From: a bacterium
GTDB taxonomy: Bacteria; Cyanobacteriota; Vampirovibrionia; Obscuribacterales; Obscuribacteraceae
Assembly (NCBI GenBank): GCA_018062085.1
Contig: JAGOSY010000001.1
Location: 365,180 to 429,179 of the forward strand
Length of the DNA stretch: 64,000 bases
Direction: 5' to 3'
Numbering within the stretch: position 1 is the stretch's first letter; each line of letters begins with the position of its first letter. The position numbers were made by a program, and so were the translations under genes. The notes beneath the pieces were generated by a model, which worked only from the letters and a program-made list of their open reading frames with translations, searched no databases and had not been told where the DNA came from. Positions 1-8,839 of the stretch are shown in pieces.

Positions 1-473
1 GGATTTTCCATGGTGCTCTCACTGGAAACAGAGAAGGCCATGGGTGCATTCAAACCCGGCACGCTGACGCCAAACAAAGGAATGCTCAAAGTCGGTTGGC
101 AAACCACCGAGGTGTGCACCACGGCAATGCGATCGGTGACGTTACCTGTGGTCTGACCATCGCGATACGAAACAGTAGTTTGTGGATAGCCCTCAGTTCT
201 TACAAACTTGCCCATACCAGCCAACCACTTGTCAGTGATATCTTTGCAGACAGGCCCATTCAAGCTCACAGCATCATTCATATGAACCAAAGAAGCTTCG
301 TGCACTTGATTGTAATTGAGGACCATGCAGAGGCAGTAAGAGACCCCGAGAATTAGCATATTGAGAAGTGGGAAGAAGAAACAAATGAGCAGAATAGCCA
401 ACGCTGGGGCAAACTCAGCCATAGCACTGCCTTGCATGCCGCGGACCGGTTGCCTCAGATTGAAAACTCTCAT
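1..473 (-). CDS. TadE-like pilus/secretion protein, partial (3' end outside window)
   Basis: The frame is open from an ATG at 473 to the left edge (157 codons), so the C terminus is missing. Near the N terminus the sequence GSAMAEFAPALAIL runs straight into a hydrophobic segment (about residues 15-50). A small-residue/Glu-Phe motif leading into one membrane helix is the hallmark of TadE/TadG-type pseudopilins of the tight-adherence (Flp pilus) apparatus. The remainder is a periplasmic-type domain with several Cys residues. TadE family membership is inferred from this N-terminal pattern only. No other tad gene is in the window. Confidence 0.6.
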   Translation of the reverse strand, partial: MRVFNLRQPVRGMQGSAMAEFAPALAILLICFFFPLLNMLILGVSYCLCMVLNYNQVHEASLVHMNDAVSLNGPVCKDITDKWLAGMGKFVRTEGYPQTTVSYRDGQTTGNVTDRIAVVHTSVVCQPTLSIPLFGVSVPGLNAPMAFSVSSESTMEN

Positions 474-570
474 TGTTTCACCCGCGCCTATCCTACATAA
501 GAGGTTAATACTGGCCTGTAAAAGTAATTAGGAGGGCGAAAAACTTTCTTTTTCAAAGGTCTGACCCTTG

Positions 571-589
571 TCACAGTTCCATCACAGTT
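571..589. promoter_or_regulatory. Pair of TCACAGTT repeats, 11 bp apart
   Basis: TCACAGTT occurs at 571-578 and again at 582-589, so the unit recurs every 11 bp. Direct repeats of this spacing are the usual binding layout of OmpR/PhoB-type regulators, and one such regulator is encoded at 3049. The repeats lie about 100 bp upstream of the EF-hand gene. A regulatory role is inferred. Confidence 0.25.
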
Positions 590-633
590 TCGTTGCCCTT
601 TGATCACACATAAAAAATACACTGGCATTGCGA

Positions 634-671
634 GCGGTTACCAAACAGTTTAGCGGTGACCAAGCAGTTTA
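634..671. repeat. Two near-identical 19-bp direct repeats
   Basis: The unit GCGGTTACCAAACAGTTTA (634) is followed immediately by a second copy with two changes (653). The second copy ends a few bases before the ribosome-binding region of the EF-hand gene, so the pair sits in its 5' leader. Function unknown. Confidence 0.5.
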
Positions 672-687
672 AATGAGGGTGAAAATT

Positions 688-1197
688 ATGAGCAACAAAG
701 AAATAGCAGAATGTGGAGAGAAGCAGAGCGTTAAGGGCAGCCTCGGTTCACATCCATTTAAAGACGTCTTTTCTAAAGAAGAAGCTGAAGCGACCAAGAA
801 AATACTCGTTTATGATAAACAATTGGGATTAGGCGGAGCCGACAAACACTTACCAAACGTCACTTTCTTTGATGATATAGAAAAGAAGCAGCCAGTGCTG
901 TCAAAGAAACTTTTCAACAGTATTGACCTTGATAAAGACGGCGGTCTTTCTAAAAAAGAGCTAGACCACGCAATCGACAGCAAAATCTACGGCAAGAAAG
1001 AAACAAGTGCGATGGTGGCCTTGCGTAAAGAATTTAGAAATATAGACCAACCCAAGCGTGATGGCGAAATTACCGCTGCCGAAATCAAGGCTTTTCAAAT
1101 AGGCGAGCCTTTCAACCACAAAAATATGAAAGATCTGACGATGGCCAAGCTTAATGCCAACAACGAATATTCCAAGGTCAATCCCAAAAGCCACTAA
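688..1197 (+). CDS. EF-hand calcium-binding-like protein
   Basis: A 169-residue soluble protein with no signal peptide. One canonical EF-hand loop, DLDKDGGLSKKE, is present near the middle, with Asp at loop positions 1, 3 and 5 and Glu at 12. A second, degenerate loop (DQPKRDGEITAAE) follows about 45 residues later, giving the paired layout expected of EF-hand domains. Calcium binding by the first loop is therefore likely; the cellular role is unknown. I prefer the ATG at 688 over the one at 673 because GAGGGTG precedes it at normal spacing. The 3' end overlaps the convergent histidine kinase by 4 bp. Confidence 0.75.
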   Translation: MSNKEIAECGEKQSVKGSLGSHPFKDVFSKEEAEATKKILVYDKQLGLGGADKHLPNVTFFDDIEKKQPVLSKKLFNSIDLDKDGGLSKKELDHAIDSKIYGKKETSAMVALRKEFRNIDQPKRDGEITAAEIKAFQIGEPFNHKNMKDLTMAKLNANNEYSKVNPKSH

Positions 1198-2978
1198 TTG
1201 GGCTTTATGGCAAGCAATGGCAAAGTGAAGGAGAACTGGGTTCCTTGAGCTAATCGAGTAGCCCAGATTTTTCCACCATGAAGTTCCACAAAGGCCTTGC
1301 AAATGGTCAAGCCCAGTCCAGAGCCTTCTGCGGCTTTCTCATCTTTTAGTTGATGAAACCTTTCGAACACACTCTCAAGTTGCTCCTCTGCAATGCCAAG
1401 GCCCTGATCGATTACGTTGACAGTCACCATTGGCATTGTCGAGTCAATCTCTGAACGCTCAGCGTGCACTCTAACAGTATCTCCAACCTTTGAATACTTG
1501 AGTGCATTGGCCGTGAGATTGATAATCACTCTATCGATTTTATCGGCATCACCACTAACAATCAGTGCGGTTTGTTCAACTTCTAGACGCACACCGGCTT
1601 GCTCTGCAGCAGGAAGTAAAGCTTCGATGCAAGCCTGAAAACACTCATCTAAATGCACCGCTTCGTGTTCAATCAACATTTTGCCAGACCTGATTTTTTC
1701 AATATCAAGCAGATCGTTGACCATTGCAATTAGACGAACTACATTGCGCTCACCGAGCTGGATGTATGTTTTCGTTTTCTCTACCAAACCGCTATCTGAC
1801 TGAGAAAGAAACCTGAATACATTTCCTAGAGTGCTGAGGGGCGTGCGCAAATCATGGCTAACCATGTGCAATACTTCCTGCCTCAACTGCTCGGCCGCTC
1901 GCCTTTCACTAATGTCATGGACGACACAAAAGGAAGTTTGTTCACTTTCTGACCATTGAATTGACCATGACGTATCAACTTTGCGATTCGACTTGTGCCA
2001 CATCTGAATGTCTGTGGACTGTTCGTCAATGTTATTACCCAAACTCGCCACAAACTGCTCAGTTTTAGCATCACTTTCATGGATAAAATTGACAAGACGA
2101 GCGCCTAATAGTTCATCATTTTTGTATCCCAGCATTTTGATACAAGCGGGATTGGTAGAGACGATTCGACCATCTTTGTCGATAGAACAGATCCAATCAC
2201 GAGCACCTTCAATCACCTGATGTTCTTTGCGAGCGGTTTCGTGCATGGCTTTGGCCATCTGCCGAAAAGTTTGGTCAACACGGGCGATTTCATCACATCC
2301 AGCAATAGAAGGACCAAGAGGAAGGTTGCTGGCCAAGCGTATATTATTGTCATCGAGGCGCTTTAGCCTTCGTGCGATATTGCTCGCTAGAAATAAGGCC
2401 AGGGCGCCGGAGAGCAGCAGATTAATGGCACCGCCGAAGAGGGCAACGTCGTGAAACCGTTTTCTCAATATAATTTCGCTGTCAACGCCTTGCTTAGCGT
2501 AGACTTCGTACTGCTTTTTGGCATTGAGTAGATCACCATAAAGCAATTCTTTGACACGGGCACGCATTTCTATCCATAGTGGACGCCGTATGGCTTTATC
2601 ATCCGCTGCCTGAATCTTTTCAAAAATCTCATACATCTTGAGACTAGTCGCCTCAGACCTTTCCACCGTCTTCGCCAATTCTGATTTCGGTTCTACAAGT
2701 GTCTTCAATTGGGAAAAGATCACATGCATTCGCTCAGCTGACTCGTTGGCAGCCGCGTTTTGCCCATCCCTGTCATCGTCAGCGTGTTTGGCGATGAAAT
2801 AAGTGTTAGCCATTAAACTAGACATGTGGTCGGCTATTCTTTTCGACCGCTCTGCTTGCCCTAACTGAATCTCAGCCTTCGACTGCAAATCAGCCATCCA
2901 GAGGAGCAACACCAACTGCATCGCTAGCGGCACAATGGCCAACATCAAAACTTGTGCCGCTAACGAAAATTTAGTCAC
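1194..2978 (-). CDS. Membrane-bound PAS sensor histidine kinase
   Basis: A 594-residue kinase. A membrane helix (about 8-28), a long helical periplasmic sensor region and a second helix (about 180-198) are followed by a HAMP-like linker and a PAS domain (about 255-360). The HisKA domain has its phospho-acceptor at His375 (MVSHDLRTP). The ATPase domain shows an N box (NLTANALKYS), DQGLGI and GSGLGLTI. It autophosphorylates in response to an unknown signal and passes phosphate to a response regulator. It starts with GTG and diverges from the OmpR-type regulator at 3049, its likeliest partner, across 70 bp. Confidence 0.9.
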   Translation of the reverse strand: MTKFSLAAQVLMLAIVPLAMQLVLLLWMADLQSKAEIQLGQAERSKRIADHMSSLMANTYFIAKHADDDRDGQNAAANESAERMHVIFSQLKTLVEPKSELAKTVERSEATSLKMYEIFEKIQAADDKAIRRPLWIEMRARVKELLYGDLLNAKKQYEVYAKQGVDSEIILRKRFHDVALFGGAINLLLSGALALFLASNIARRLKRLDDNNIRLASNLPLGPSIAGCDEIARVDQTFRQMAKAMHETARKEHQVIEGARDWICSIDKDGRIVSTNPACIKMLGYKNDELLGARLVNFIHESDAKTEQFVASLGNNIDEQSTDIQMWHKSNRKVDTSWSIQWSESEQTSFCVVHDISERRAAEQLRQEVLHMVSHDLRTPLSTLGNVFRFLSQSDSGLVEKTKTYIQLGERNVVRLIAMVNDLLDIEKIRSGKMLIEHEAVHLDECFQACIEALLPAAEQAGVRLEVEQTALIVSGDADKIDRVIINLTANALKYSKVGDTVRVHAERSEIDSTMPMVTVNVIDQGLGIAEEQLESVFERFHQLKDEKAAEGSGLGLTICKAFVELHGGKIWATRLAQGTQFSFTLPLLAIKPN

Positions 2979-3048
2979 AGGAACCGTTTATTGCGTACTA
3001 TCAAAGTACAATTATAGTCACTCCCTATGTAAGTCCGCGCGTCAAACA

Positions 3049-3732
3049 TTGGCTAAAGTACTCCTAGTTGAAGATGATTTAGATTTGGCAACTACAGTTG
3101 CCGATGGGCTGAGAGACGAGCGACACGTGGTTGAACTGGCCAGCAATGGCATTGATGGCGCCGATCTTCTTAAGTTGGAAGAGTTTGACATAATTATTTT
3201 GGATTGGGATCTGCCAGGCAGATCTGGAGTGGAAATTGCTAAGCAGTTTCGCGCCAGCGGCAAGAAAACACCAATAATAATGCTTACCGGCAGAACCCAA
3301 ATGGACCAAAAAGAAGAGGGTATCGAGTCAGGAGCTGATGATTACATAACCAAGCCCTTTGATATTCGCGAATTAAAAATGCGAATCAAAGCCATACTGA
3401 GACGAACCAGCGGTGTTGCCGGAAATCAGATTTGTATCGGCGACCTGGTGCTTGATCCGGCCAAGTACAAGCTAACAAAGGCTGGAGTCGACGTGCACTT
3501 GGCGCCAAAAGACTTCGCCTTGTTAGAATTTTTCATGCGCAATCCTGATCAAGTCTTTAGTGTCGCCGCGATTTTGTCTCGTGTTTGGAGCTATGACTCC
3601 GATGCCTCTTCAGAGGGTCTGCGCTCAGCGATACGAAGAATTAGAAAAGTCGTTGATGCAGCCGAAGATCCAGCACATTCTATGATTGAGAATGTGGCAC
3701 GGGTAGGCTATCGCCTTAACTCGTCAAGCTAA
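3049..3732 (+). CDS. OmpR/PhoB-family response regulator
   Basis: A 227-residue two-domain regulator. The receiver domain (1-120) has the acidic pair EDD at 8-10, the phospho-acceptor Asp52 in LDWDLPG and the conserved Lys in ITKPF. The C terminus is a winged-helix DNA-binding domain with the typical ending GYRL. The start is taken as TTG 3049, directly before the conserved AKVLLVEDD. A longer reading from ATG 2935 would add 38 unrelated residues and overlap the divergent kinase. It lies between two kinase genes, divergent from one and convergent with the other, so either could be its partner. Confidence 0.88.
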   Translation: MAKVLLVEDDLDLATTVADGLRDERHVVELASNGIDGADLLKLEEFDIIILDWDLPGRSGVEIAKQFRASGKKTPIIMLTGRTQMDQKEEGIESGADDYITKPFDIRELKMRIKAILRRTSGVAGNQICIGDLVLDPAKYKLTKAGVDVHLAPKDFALLEFFMRNPDQVFSVAAILSRVWSYDSDASSEGLRSAIRRIRKVVDAAEDPAHSMIENVARVGYRLNSSS

Positions 3733-3749
3733 GAGCTTACCAAAGAACT

Positions 3750-5156
3750 TTAGTCGTCGTCTTCTGGCGGCGGTCCAAAGACACGCTCTGGCCTTGGGTT
3801 AGGGCTAGGAGAAGGACTAGGAGAAGGACTAGAATTAGAACTAGGGTTAGGCAAGGAGTCTGACGCAGAGCTTGCCGGAGCATCAGGCGGCGTAGGCACG
3901 GCAGCTAAATTGCTCGAACTACTAGAACTTGAACCAATCGAAGCAACATTGTTAGGCGCTGCTGGTTCTGGCGCAAAAGAAGACTGCGGCTGAGGTTGAG
4001 TGCTTTCACTCTTGCGTTCGGCCTCGGCAATACGCTCATTGTTGCGCCGCTCTGATGGTGTCATTTGGGTGAGGGCTGTTGGTGGCAAACCAGACTTATC
4101 GTCTTTATCTGTGACAGGCAAGCGCACTGTAAATGTAGAACCTTTGTTCAGCTCGCTCTCTAACTCAATAGCACCACCGTGGGCCTTAATAATGGTCAAG
4201 GCAATAGCCAGGCCTAAGCCAGTGCCACCACCATACAACCGGCTTCTGGTGCGTGATCTCTCCACGCGATAGAAGCGGTCGAAAATACGTTGTTGATCGG
4301 CTGGGGCAATACCAATACCTGTATCAATCACGCGGATGATTGCTTGATTATTAGTAAAGCGCAGAGTCACGGTTACCTTGCCACCGGCTTGAGTAGCCTT
4401 GATAGCATTGTTGGTCAAGTTGAGAAATACTTGTTTGAGTCGATCCGAATCGGCAAAAACATAAATCGGTGTGGGTGGAATTATGAACTGAACTTCGATT
4501 TGCTCAGGAGCTATGACCATGACAGTATCTTCAACACTAGTTAGAACAAGCCTGAGGTCGACTACTTCTTGTTGATTGATAATGGCTTGACCAGCGTCAG
4601 CTCTGGCCAATTGCAGCAAGTCTGAAACCAAACGAATAAGCCGACCAGACTCGTCTGATATGGTCTGTAAAGCCTCAGCCAGCAAGTTGGCATCAATATT
4701 GCCACCACGACGCAAGAGAAGCTTCGTATAGCCTTGAATTGAAGTCAAGGGAGTGCGCAGCTCGTGGCTGGCATCGGCAACGAATTGACATTGAATATTG
4801 AGAGACTCTTCTAAGCGATTGAGAAGCTTGTTAAAAGATTTTCTCAACTCAAGAGTTTCTAAAGGCTCGTGAGGGTCAACCTCAAGCCGTTGGCGAATGT
4901 CTTCAGAAACAAGTTTGGTGGTGGCAGTAAGAAGCTGGGTAATGGGCCTTAGAATCAAATCAGAAAGAAACCAATTGACCCCAAGCAATATTAGTAACAG
5001 CGGCAAATAGAGCGGTACATAGCGAAAATAATCTTCTAGCGGTGCGCCGCTGTTACTAAATACGATCAAGTGACAAATCACAATCGGCACCACTCCAGCC
5101 ATTGTCATGACTAGAGCCATTCGAGCCTTTATTGATTTAGACCACTCGCGCTCCAT
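3750..5156 (-). CDS. Sensor histidine kinase with proline/serine-rich tail
   Basis: A 468-residue kinase with two membrane helices (about 10-34 and 47-65) enclosing a very short periplasmic loop, a HAMP region, HisKA with His131 (DASHELRTPL), and an ATPase domain with NLTNNAIKAT, DTGIGI and GGTGLGLAI. After the catalytic core (about 350) comes a roughly 115-residue low-complexity tail rich in Ser, Pro and Asn, with a run of Ser-Pro pairs and an acidic end. The tail is unusual for this family. Its ATG overlaps the stop of the upstream phosphatase gene (TAATG), so the two are translationally coupled. Confidence 0.9.
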   Translation of the reverse strand: MEREWSKSIKARMALVMTMAGVVPIVICHLIVFSNSGAPLEDYFRYVPLYLPLLLILLGVNWFLSDLILRPITQLLTATTKLVSEDIRQRLEVDPHEPLETLELRKSFNKLLNRLEESLNIQCQFVADASHELRTPLTSIQGYTKLLLRRGGNIDANLLAEALQTISDESGRLIRLVSDLLQLARADAGQAIINQQEVVDLRLVLTSVEDTVMVIAPEQIEVQFIIPPTPIYVFADSDRLKQVFLNLTNNAIKATQAGGKVTVTLRFTNNQAIIRVIDTGIGIAPADQQRIFDRFYRVERSRTRSRLYGGGTGLGLAIALTIIKAHGGAIELESELNKGSTFTVRLPVTDKDDKSGLPPTALTQMTPSERRNNERIAEAERKSESTQPQPQSSFAPEPAAPNNVASIGSSSSSSSNLAAVPTPPDAPASSASDSLPNPSSNSSPSPSPSPSPNPRPERVFGPPPEDDD

Positions 5157-5974
5157 TATTTAGATACTTTTTCTTTGACGAACATTTTTTTGAATTCTGG
5201 CATCAGGTGCCGATTTGTCACCATGCAAGAACCAGTATGTACCGAGCTTCCACCAGACAAATCGAAGAAGCCGCCACCAGCTTCTTCCACCAAGATTTTC
5301 ATACAAGCGATGTCCCAGGGCTTGACACCAACTTCTAGCATCGCTTCAGACTTACCTTCAAATACCAAAGAAAAACCGAGATAATCACCAAAGCCTCGTT
5401 GCTTATCGGTGACGCGCACGGCTTCAGTAAGTTCAGGCCACAAGCCTTTTTCAAGAATGCGATCGGGGCCACCAAAATTGAGCATAGCTTTATCAATACG
5501 ATCGATTTCTGAAACTTTGATTGGCAAATAGTTTTTGAAAGCACCCTGGCCCTTGACTGCATAAAAAAGCTCATGCATTGCCGGGGCAACAATCATACCT
5601 AAGACAATTTCAGAAGAAACTTCAAGGGCTAAAAGAGTAGACCAAATAGGAATGCCGCGAGCGTAGTTGTAAGTACCGTCGATTGGGTCAACAATCCAGG
5701 TACGTCCATTACTCTCAGCGGCACCATCAGTGGGGCCTTCTTCTTCACCTAAGATTGCATCACCCGGAAATTTTGTAGCCAGCGCATTGCGAATAAAGCG
5801 CTCAACTTCTTTGTCAGCCCTTGTCACAGGGCTGCCATCAGATTTTTCCACTACTTCAATACCCTTATTGAAGTAGCTCATGGCAAGCTTTTCTACCTCT
5901 TCGCTTATAGTCAGCGCAAAGGAAAGCTCATCAGCAAAAGGATGAGACAAAGGAAAGTCCTCAATTTGAAACAA
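5156..5974 (-). CDS. Inositol-monophosphatase-family phosphatase
   Basis: A 272-residue Mg-dependent phosphatase of the IMPase/SuhB/HisN family, close to the usual length. Visible motifs are GEEEG (76-80), WIVDPIDGTYNYARGIP (metal-binding Asp residues at about 96 and 99) and PWDIA near the C terminus. Family members hydrolyse inositol-1-phosphate, histidinol phosphate or PAP, and the sequence alone does not decide which. The start is TTG 5974; no ATG gives a full-length N terminus. Coupling to the kinase gene downstream suggests co-expression. Confidence 0.88.
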   Translation of the reverse strand: MFQIEDFPLSHPFADELSFALTISEEVEKLAMSYFNKGIEVVEKSDGSPVTRADKEVERFIRNALATKFPGDAILGEEEGPTDGAAESNGRTWIVDPIDGTYNYARGIPIWSTLLALEVSSEIVLGMIVAPAMHELFYAVKGQGAFKNYLPIKVSEIDRIDKAMLNFGGPDRILEKGLWPELTEAVRVTDKQRGFGDYLGFSLVFEGKSEAMLEVGVKPWDIACMKILVEEAGGGFFDLSGGSSVHTGSCMVTNRHLMPEFKKMFVKEKVSK

Positions 5975-6054
5975 CTTGAGCAGAGCCTAACTGACTACTC
6001 TGTACTTACTAGCATGTAAATACTAGCCGCAATTGCCACCATATTTGATGACGA

Positions 6055-6086
6055 AACTCCCGGCAGCCGCAAAGCCGACGGGAGTT
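6055..6086. other. Inverted repeat (hairpin) 3' of the SLH gene
   Basis: AACTCCCG (6055-6062) pairs with CGGGAGTT (6079-6086) around a 16-nt loop that can itself pair in part (GCCG/CGGC-like). It lies about 45 bp beyond the stop of the SLH gene. No T-run follows on either strand, so it is not a clear intrinsic terminator; mRNA 3'-end protection is possible. Confidence 0.4.
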
Positions 6087-6129
6087 CCGAGTAGTTCAGT
6101 CAGGTCCAAGCTCGCGCAGGGAGGTTCGG

Positions 6130-6693
6130 TTAGAACATGTACTCGTAGATGGCTCTCGCCCCACGACCAACTCCTACGCCTATGTCACGGACATCAATGA
6201 ATGTGCCCTTAACTAGACGCTCCCAAATGAAACCTTTCTGTCTTTCGGCATATGCTAAGCGCATGTCTTGCTCAGCATTTTTTTCCTCAACAGCTTTCAT
6301 GCGAGCTTCCAAACTGTCGACACGGGCCTTCAGTTGGTTCAACTCACCACGAAATTCTTCCAACAAAGCAGCGAATTTTTCCAAATCGGCTTTGTCAGCT
6401 TTTTTAGCTAGACGCTCTTGTATGCACTGCTCATATTTATATAGAGCGGCAGCCAGTTCAAAACGTGTGGTCGATTTTTGACCACGGTATGTTCTGTCTG
6501 GGTAACCTACCAGTACATGACAGTCGCTATTAACGAGTTCCTTGAGTGCATTATACGCCCACTCATTTCCAACTACGTCTGTCAATTCACTGACATTAGT
6601 AGCACCTTGAGCATTTGCGACATTTGCATTGATCAAGGTGCTCGCACTTACAGCAACGAGTGCAGTAAGAATGGTTGCAAACCCCTTTTTCAT
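6130..6693 (-). CDS. Secreted SLH-domain plus coiled-coil protein
   Basis: A signal peptide (MKKGFATILTALVAVSAS, cleavage near ANVANAQG) precedes one S-layer-homology module with VVGNEWAYNALKELV, VGYPDRTYRG and TRFELAAALYKY. A heptad-rich coiled coil of about 60 residues follows, then a short tail. Cyanobacterial OprB-type porins begin with exactly this SLH plus coiled-coil layout, but there the beta-barrel adds some 300 residues that are absent here. An envelope-to-peptidoglycan spacer or a porin-derived anchor is plausible. ATG 6693 is chosen over the upstream GTG because AAGGAGTG precedes it and the signal peptide then starts cleanly. Confidence 0.8.
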   Translation of the reverse strand: MKKGFATILTALVAVSASTLINANVANAQGATNVSELTDVVGNEWAYNALKELVNSDCHVLVGYPDRTYRGQKSTTRFELAAALYKYEQCIQERLAKKADKADLEKFAALLEEFRGELNQLKARVDSLEARMKAVEEKNAEQDMRLAYAERQKGFIWERLVKGTFIDVRDIGVGVGRGARAIYEYMF

Positions 6694-6705
6694 AATAGTA
6701 ATCAC

Positions 6706-7195
6706 TCCTTCAGCAATGACCTGACTCTAACGTACGCCATCATAACCTACATATTCCAGCCGTTAGTAGTAGTGAAACCCATAAAACCATTTCGCTTAAC
6801 TCAGAACCTGCGAAAAGCCGCCGGTGGTGCATAAAGAGGGATTCTTAAAAAACGCTAATATTTTACAAAATGGTCGCCCAAAATATATCAGACGCAAATC
6901 CGGAAAAGCCCATGCAATCAGACTTCATGGCAACCCCTAGTCAAGAATTGCAACCTCCTGAAATAATCATGCTTTATCGGTCATTTGCAACCACTATTCT
7001 TTCTATAATTTGCACTAGTGATGGCCCTCAGTAGAAGCCCCAAAAATGGCTATTTACGTACCGTTATTCAAACTTCACAAGTTTGTACGACAATAGCTTG
7101 CCAAACGGCAGCGCAAGAGCACACCATATATAGTGCAGTAAAAAGATCGATATACCAGCCAATTAAAAGCAGAAAAAAACCTTACTAAGGAAGCT
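6706..7195. other. 490-bp intergenic region
   Basis: This AT-rich stretch separates the divergently transcribed SLH and gatD genes and must hold both promoters. I see no convincing coding frame, RNA gene or terminator in it. A good ribosome-binding site (AAGGAAG) lies just before gatD. Confidence 0.5.
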
Positions 7196-7912
7196 ATGGA
7201 ACTCAGAATTGCCCATCTATACGCCCACTTTCTCAACATATACGGCGATCGCGGCAACATCATCACGCTCAGTCAAAGAGCAAAATGGCGCGACATAGAA
7301 GTCAAGGTAGATGCGATAGATATCGGTCAGGAAGCGGATCCTGATTATTACGACTTCTATTTCATTGGCGGCGGTCAAGACAAGCAACAAATAGTAATAG
7401 CTGAAGATTTACTCAAGCGCGCTACCACTCTCAAGGCCGCTGTTGAAGGCGGTGCGGTGGTCTTAACCGTTTGTGGTGGCTACCAATTACTTGGTCATTA
7501 CTATCGCCCACACGAAGGTCCTGAGCTTAAAGGCATATCGTTATTAGACGCCTATACAGTTGCTGGCAATAGAAGAATGATTGGAAACGTCGTTATCAAG
7601 CGGGAAGACGGTTCAACTCTTGTGGGTTTTGAAAATCACAGCGGAAAGACCTATCTTGGCAAAGATGTGCAACCACTAGGGAAAATCGTGGTCGGCAATG
7701 GTAATAATGGTGAAGATAAAAGCGAGGGCGCATGCCAGGGCACCGTATACGGTACCTACCTACATGGTTCACTTTTGCCAAAAAATCCAGCCTTTGCCGA
7801 TTTGTTACTAAACCAAGCCCTAACGCGACGGTACGGGACTGTTCAGCTAACGCCACTTGACGATAGTCTCGAGACAGAAGCCCACAAGCGCGCACTTATT
7901 CTTCCAGCTTAA
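7196..7912 (+). CDS. gatD: Lipid II isoglutaminyl synthase, glutaminase subunit GatD
   Basis: A 238-residue class I glutamine amidotransferase of the CobB/CobQ type. The N terminus ELRIAHLYAHFLNIYGDRGN is characteristic of GatD. The nucleophile is Cys93 in VCGGYQLLG and the catalytic His is His190 in GTYLHGSLLPKNP. GatD supplies ammonia to MurT, which amidates the D-Glu of the lipid II stem peptide in the cytoplasm. MurT is normally adjacent but no MurT-like gene is visible here. GatD is well known in Gram-positives and also occurs in cyanobacteria. Confidence 0.85.
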   Translation: MELRIAHLYAHFLNIYGDRGNIITLSQRAKWRDIEVKVDAIDIGQEADPDYYDFYFIGGGQDKQQIVIAEDLLKRATTLKAAVEGGAVVLTVCGGYQLLGHYYRPHEGPELKGISLLDAYTVAGNRRMIGNVVIKREDGSTLVGFENHSGKTYLGKDVQPLGKIVVGNGNNGEDKSEGACQGTVYGTYLHGSLLPKNPAFADLLLNQALTRRYGTVQLTPLDDSLETEAHKRALILPA

Positions 7913-7977
7913 AAAACTGGCAGCTTAAAAACTGGCAGCGCAAAAAATTCATATAGATATGGAACGTAATACAGTCC

Positions 7978-8679
7978 GTGAAAACACTTTCAATATTAAT
8001 ACCGGTCTTCAATGAAGAAAAAACTCTTGTCACTGTTCTAGACATGGTTTCAAAGGCAGATACCGCCGGACTAACAAAAGAGATAGTTATTGTCGACGAT
8101 GGCTCAACAGATGGCACCCGTGACATTTTGGCCCAACTTGATGCCAGTAAATATAATGCTCGCATTTACTATCACGAAAAAAATCAGGGCAAAGGTGCGG
8201 CTTTGCGCACAGCCCAAGGGCACGCCGAAGGCGACGTCATTTTGATACAAGACGCCGACCTTGAATACGACCCGAGAGAATATGCCGAACTACTTAGACC
8301 GATCCTAGAAGGAAGAGCTGACGTTGTTTACGGCTCAAGGTTGTGCGGTGGTAAGGTTACCCGCGCTTTTAAAATATGGCACCTATTCGGCAATAAATTT
8401 CTCAGCTTAATAACCAACGTTCTATATAACGCTACCTTGACTGACATGGAAACTTGCTACAAAGTCTTTAGAGCCGATATTTTCAAAAAGGTACAGATTC
8501 GCTGCGACCGTTTTGACTTTGAGCCTGAAATTACAGCAAAAGTGCTAAAGCAAGGCGTCAGGCTATATGAGCTGCCAATTTCATATTACGGTCGCGACTA
8601 TGCCGAAGGTAAGAAAATTACCTGGAAAGACGGCATCTGGGCCGTCGCTGCCTTGGTTAGATTCCGCTTTTCTGACTAG
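7978..8679 (+). CDS. Family 2 glycosyltransferase (polyprenyl-phosphate type)
   Basis: A 233-residue GT-A enzyme with PVFNEE near the N terminus, VDDGSTDGT, then QDADLEYDP (the DxD-type metal site) and YGSR. This pattern is that of DPM1-like dolichyl/undecaprenyl-phosphate glycosyltransferases, which charge a lipid carrier from a nucleotide sugar at the inner membrane face. No C-terminal membrane helices are present, so it is the soluble form. It starts with GTG 7978; the only nearby ATG is out of frame. The acceptor sugar cannot be told. Confidence 0.82.
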   Translation: MKTLSILIPVFNEEKTLVTVLDMVSKADTAGLTKEIVIVDDGSTDGTRDILAQLDASKYNARIYYHEKNQGKGAALRTAQGHAEGDVILIQDADLEYDPREYAELLRPILEGRADVVYGSRLCGGKVTRAFKIWHLFGNKFLSLITNVLYNATLTDMETCYKVFRADIFKKVQIRCDRFDFEPEITAKVLKQGVRLYELPISYYGRDYAEGKKITWKDGIWAVAALVRFRFSD

Positions 8680-8839
8680 TGCTAACCATAGCGTTTTACA
8701 AATCGATTACATTTGCCGCCCTTAAATCTGCGCCAGTATTGGTTCTATAAAGAATTGCCTACTTGTAAAGAGGAAGATTGCGAGTTATTATCGTATCAAC
8801 AGGCATCTTTATTGCCCCTTTTTCTTTTACTAGCAGGCA

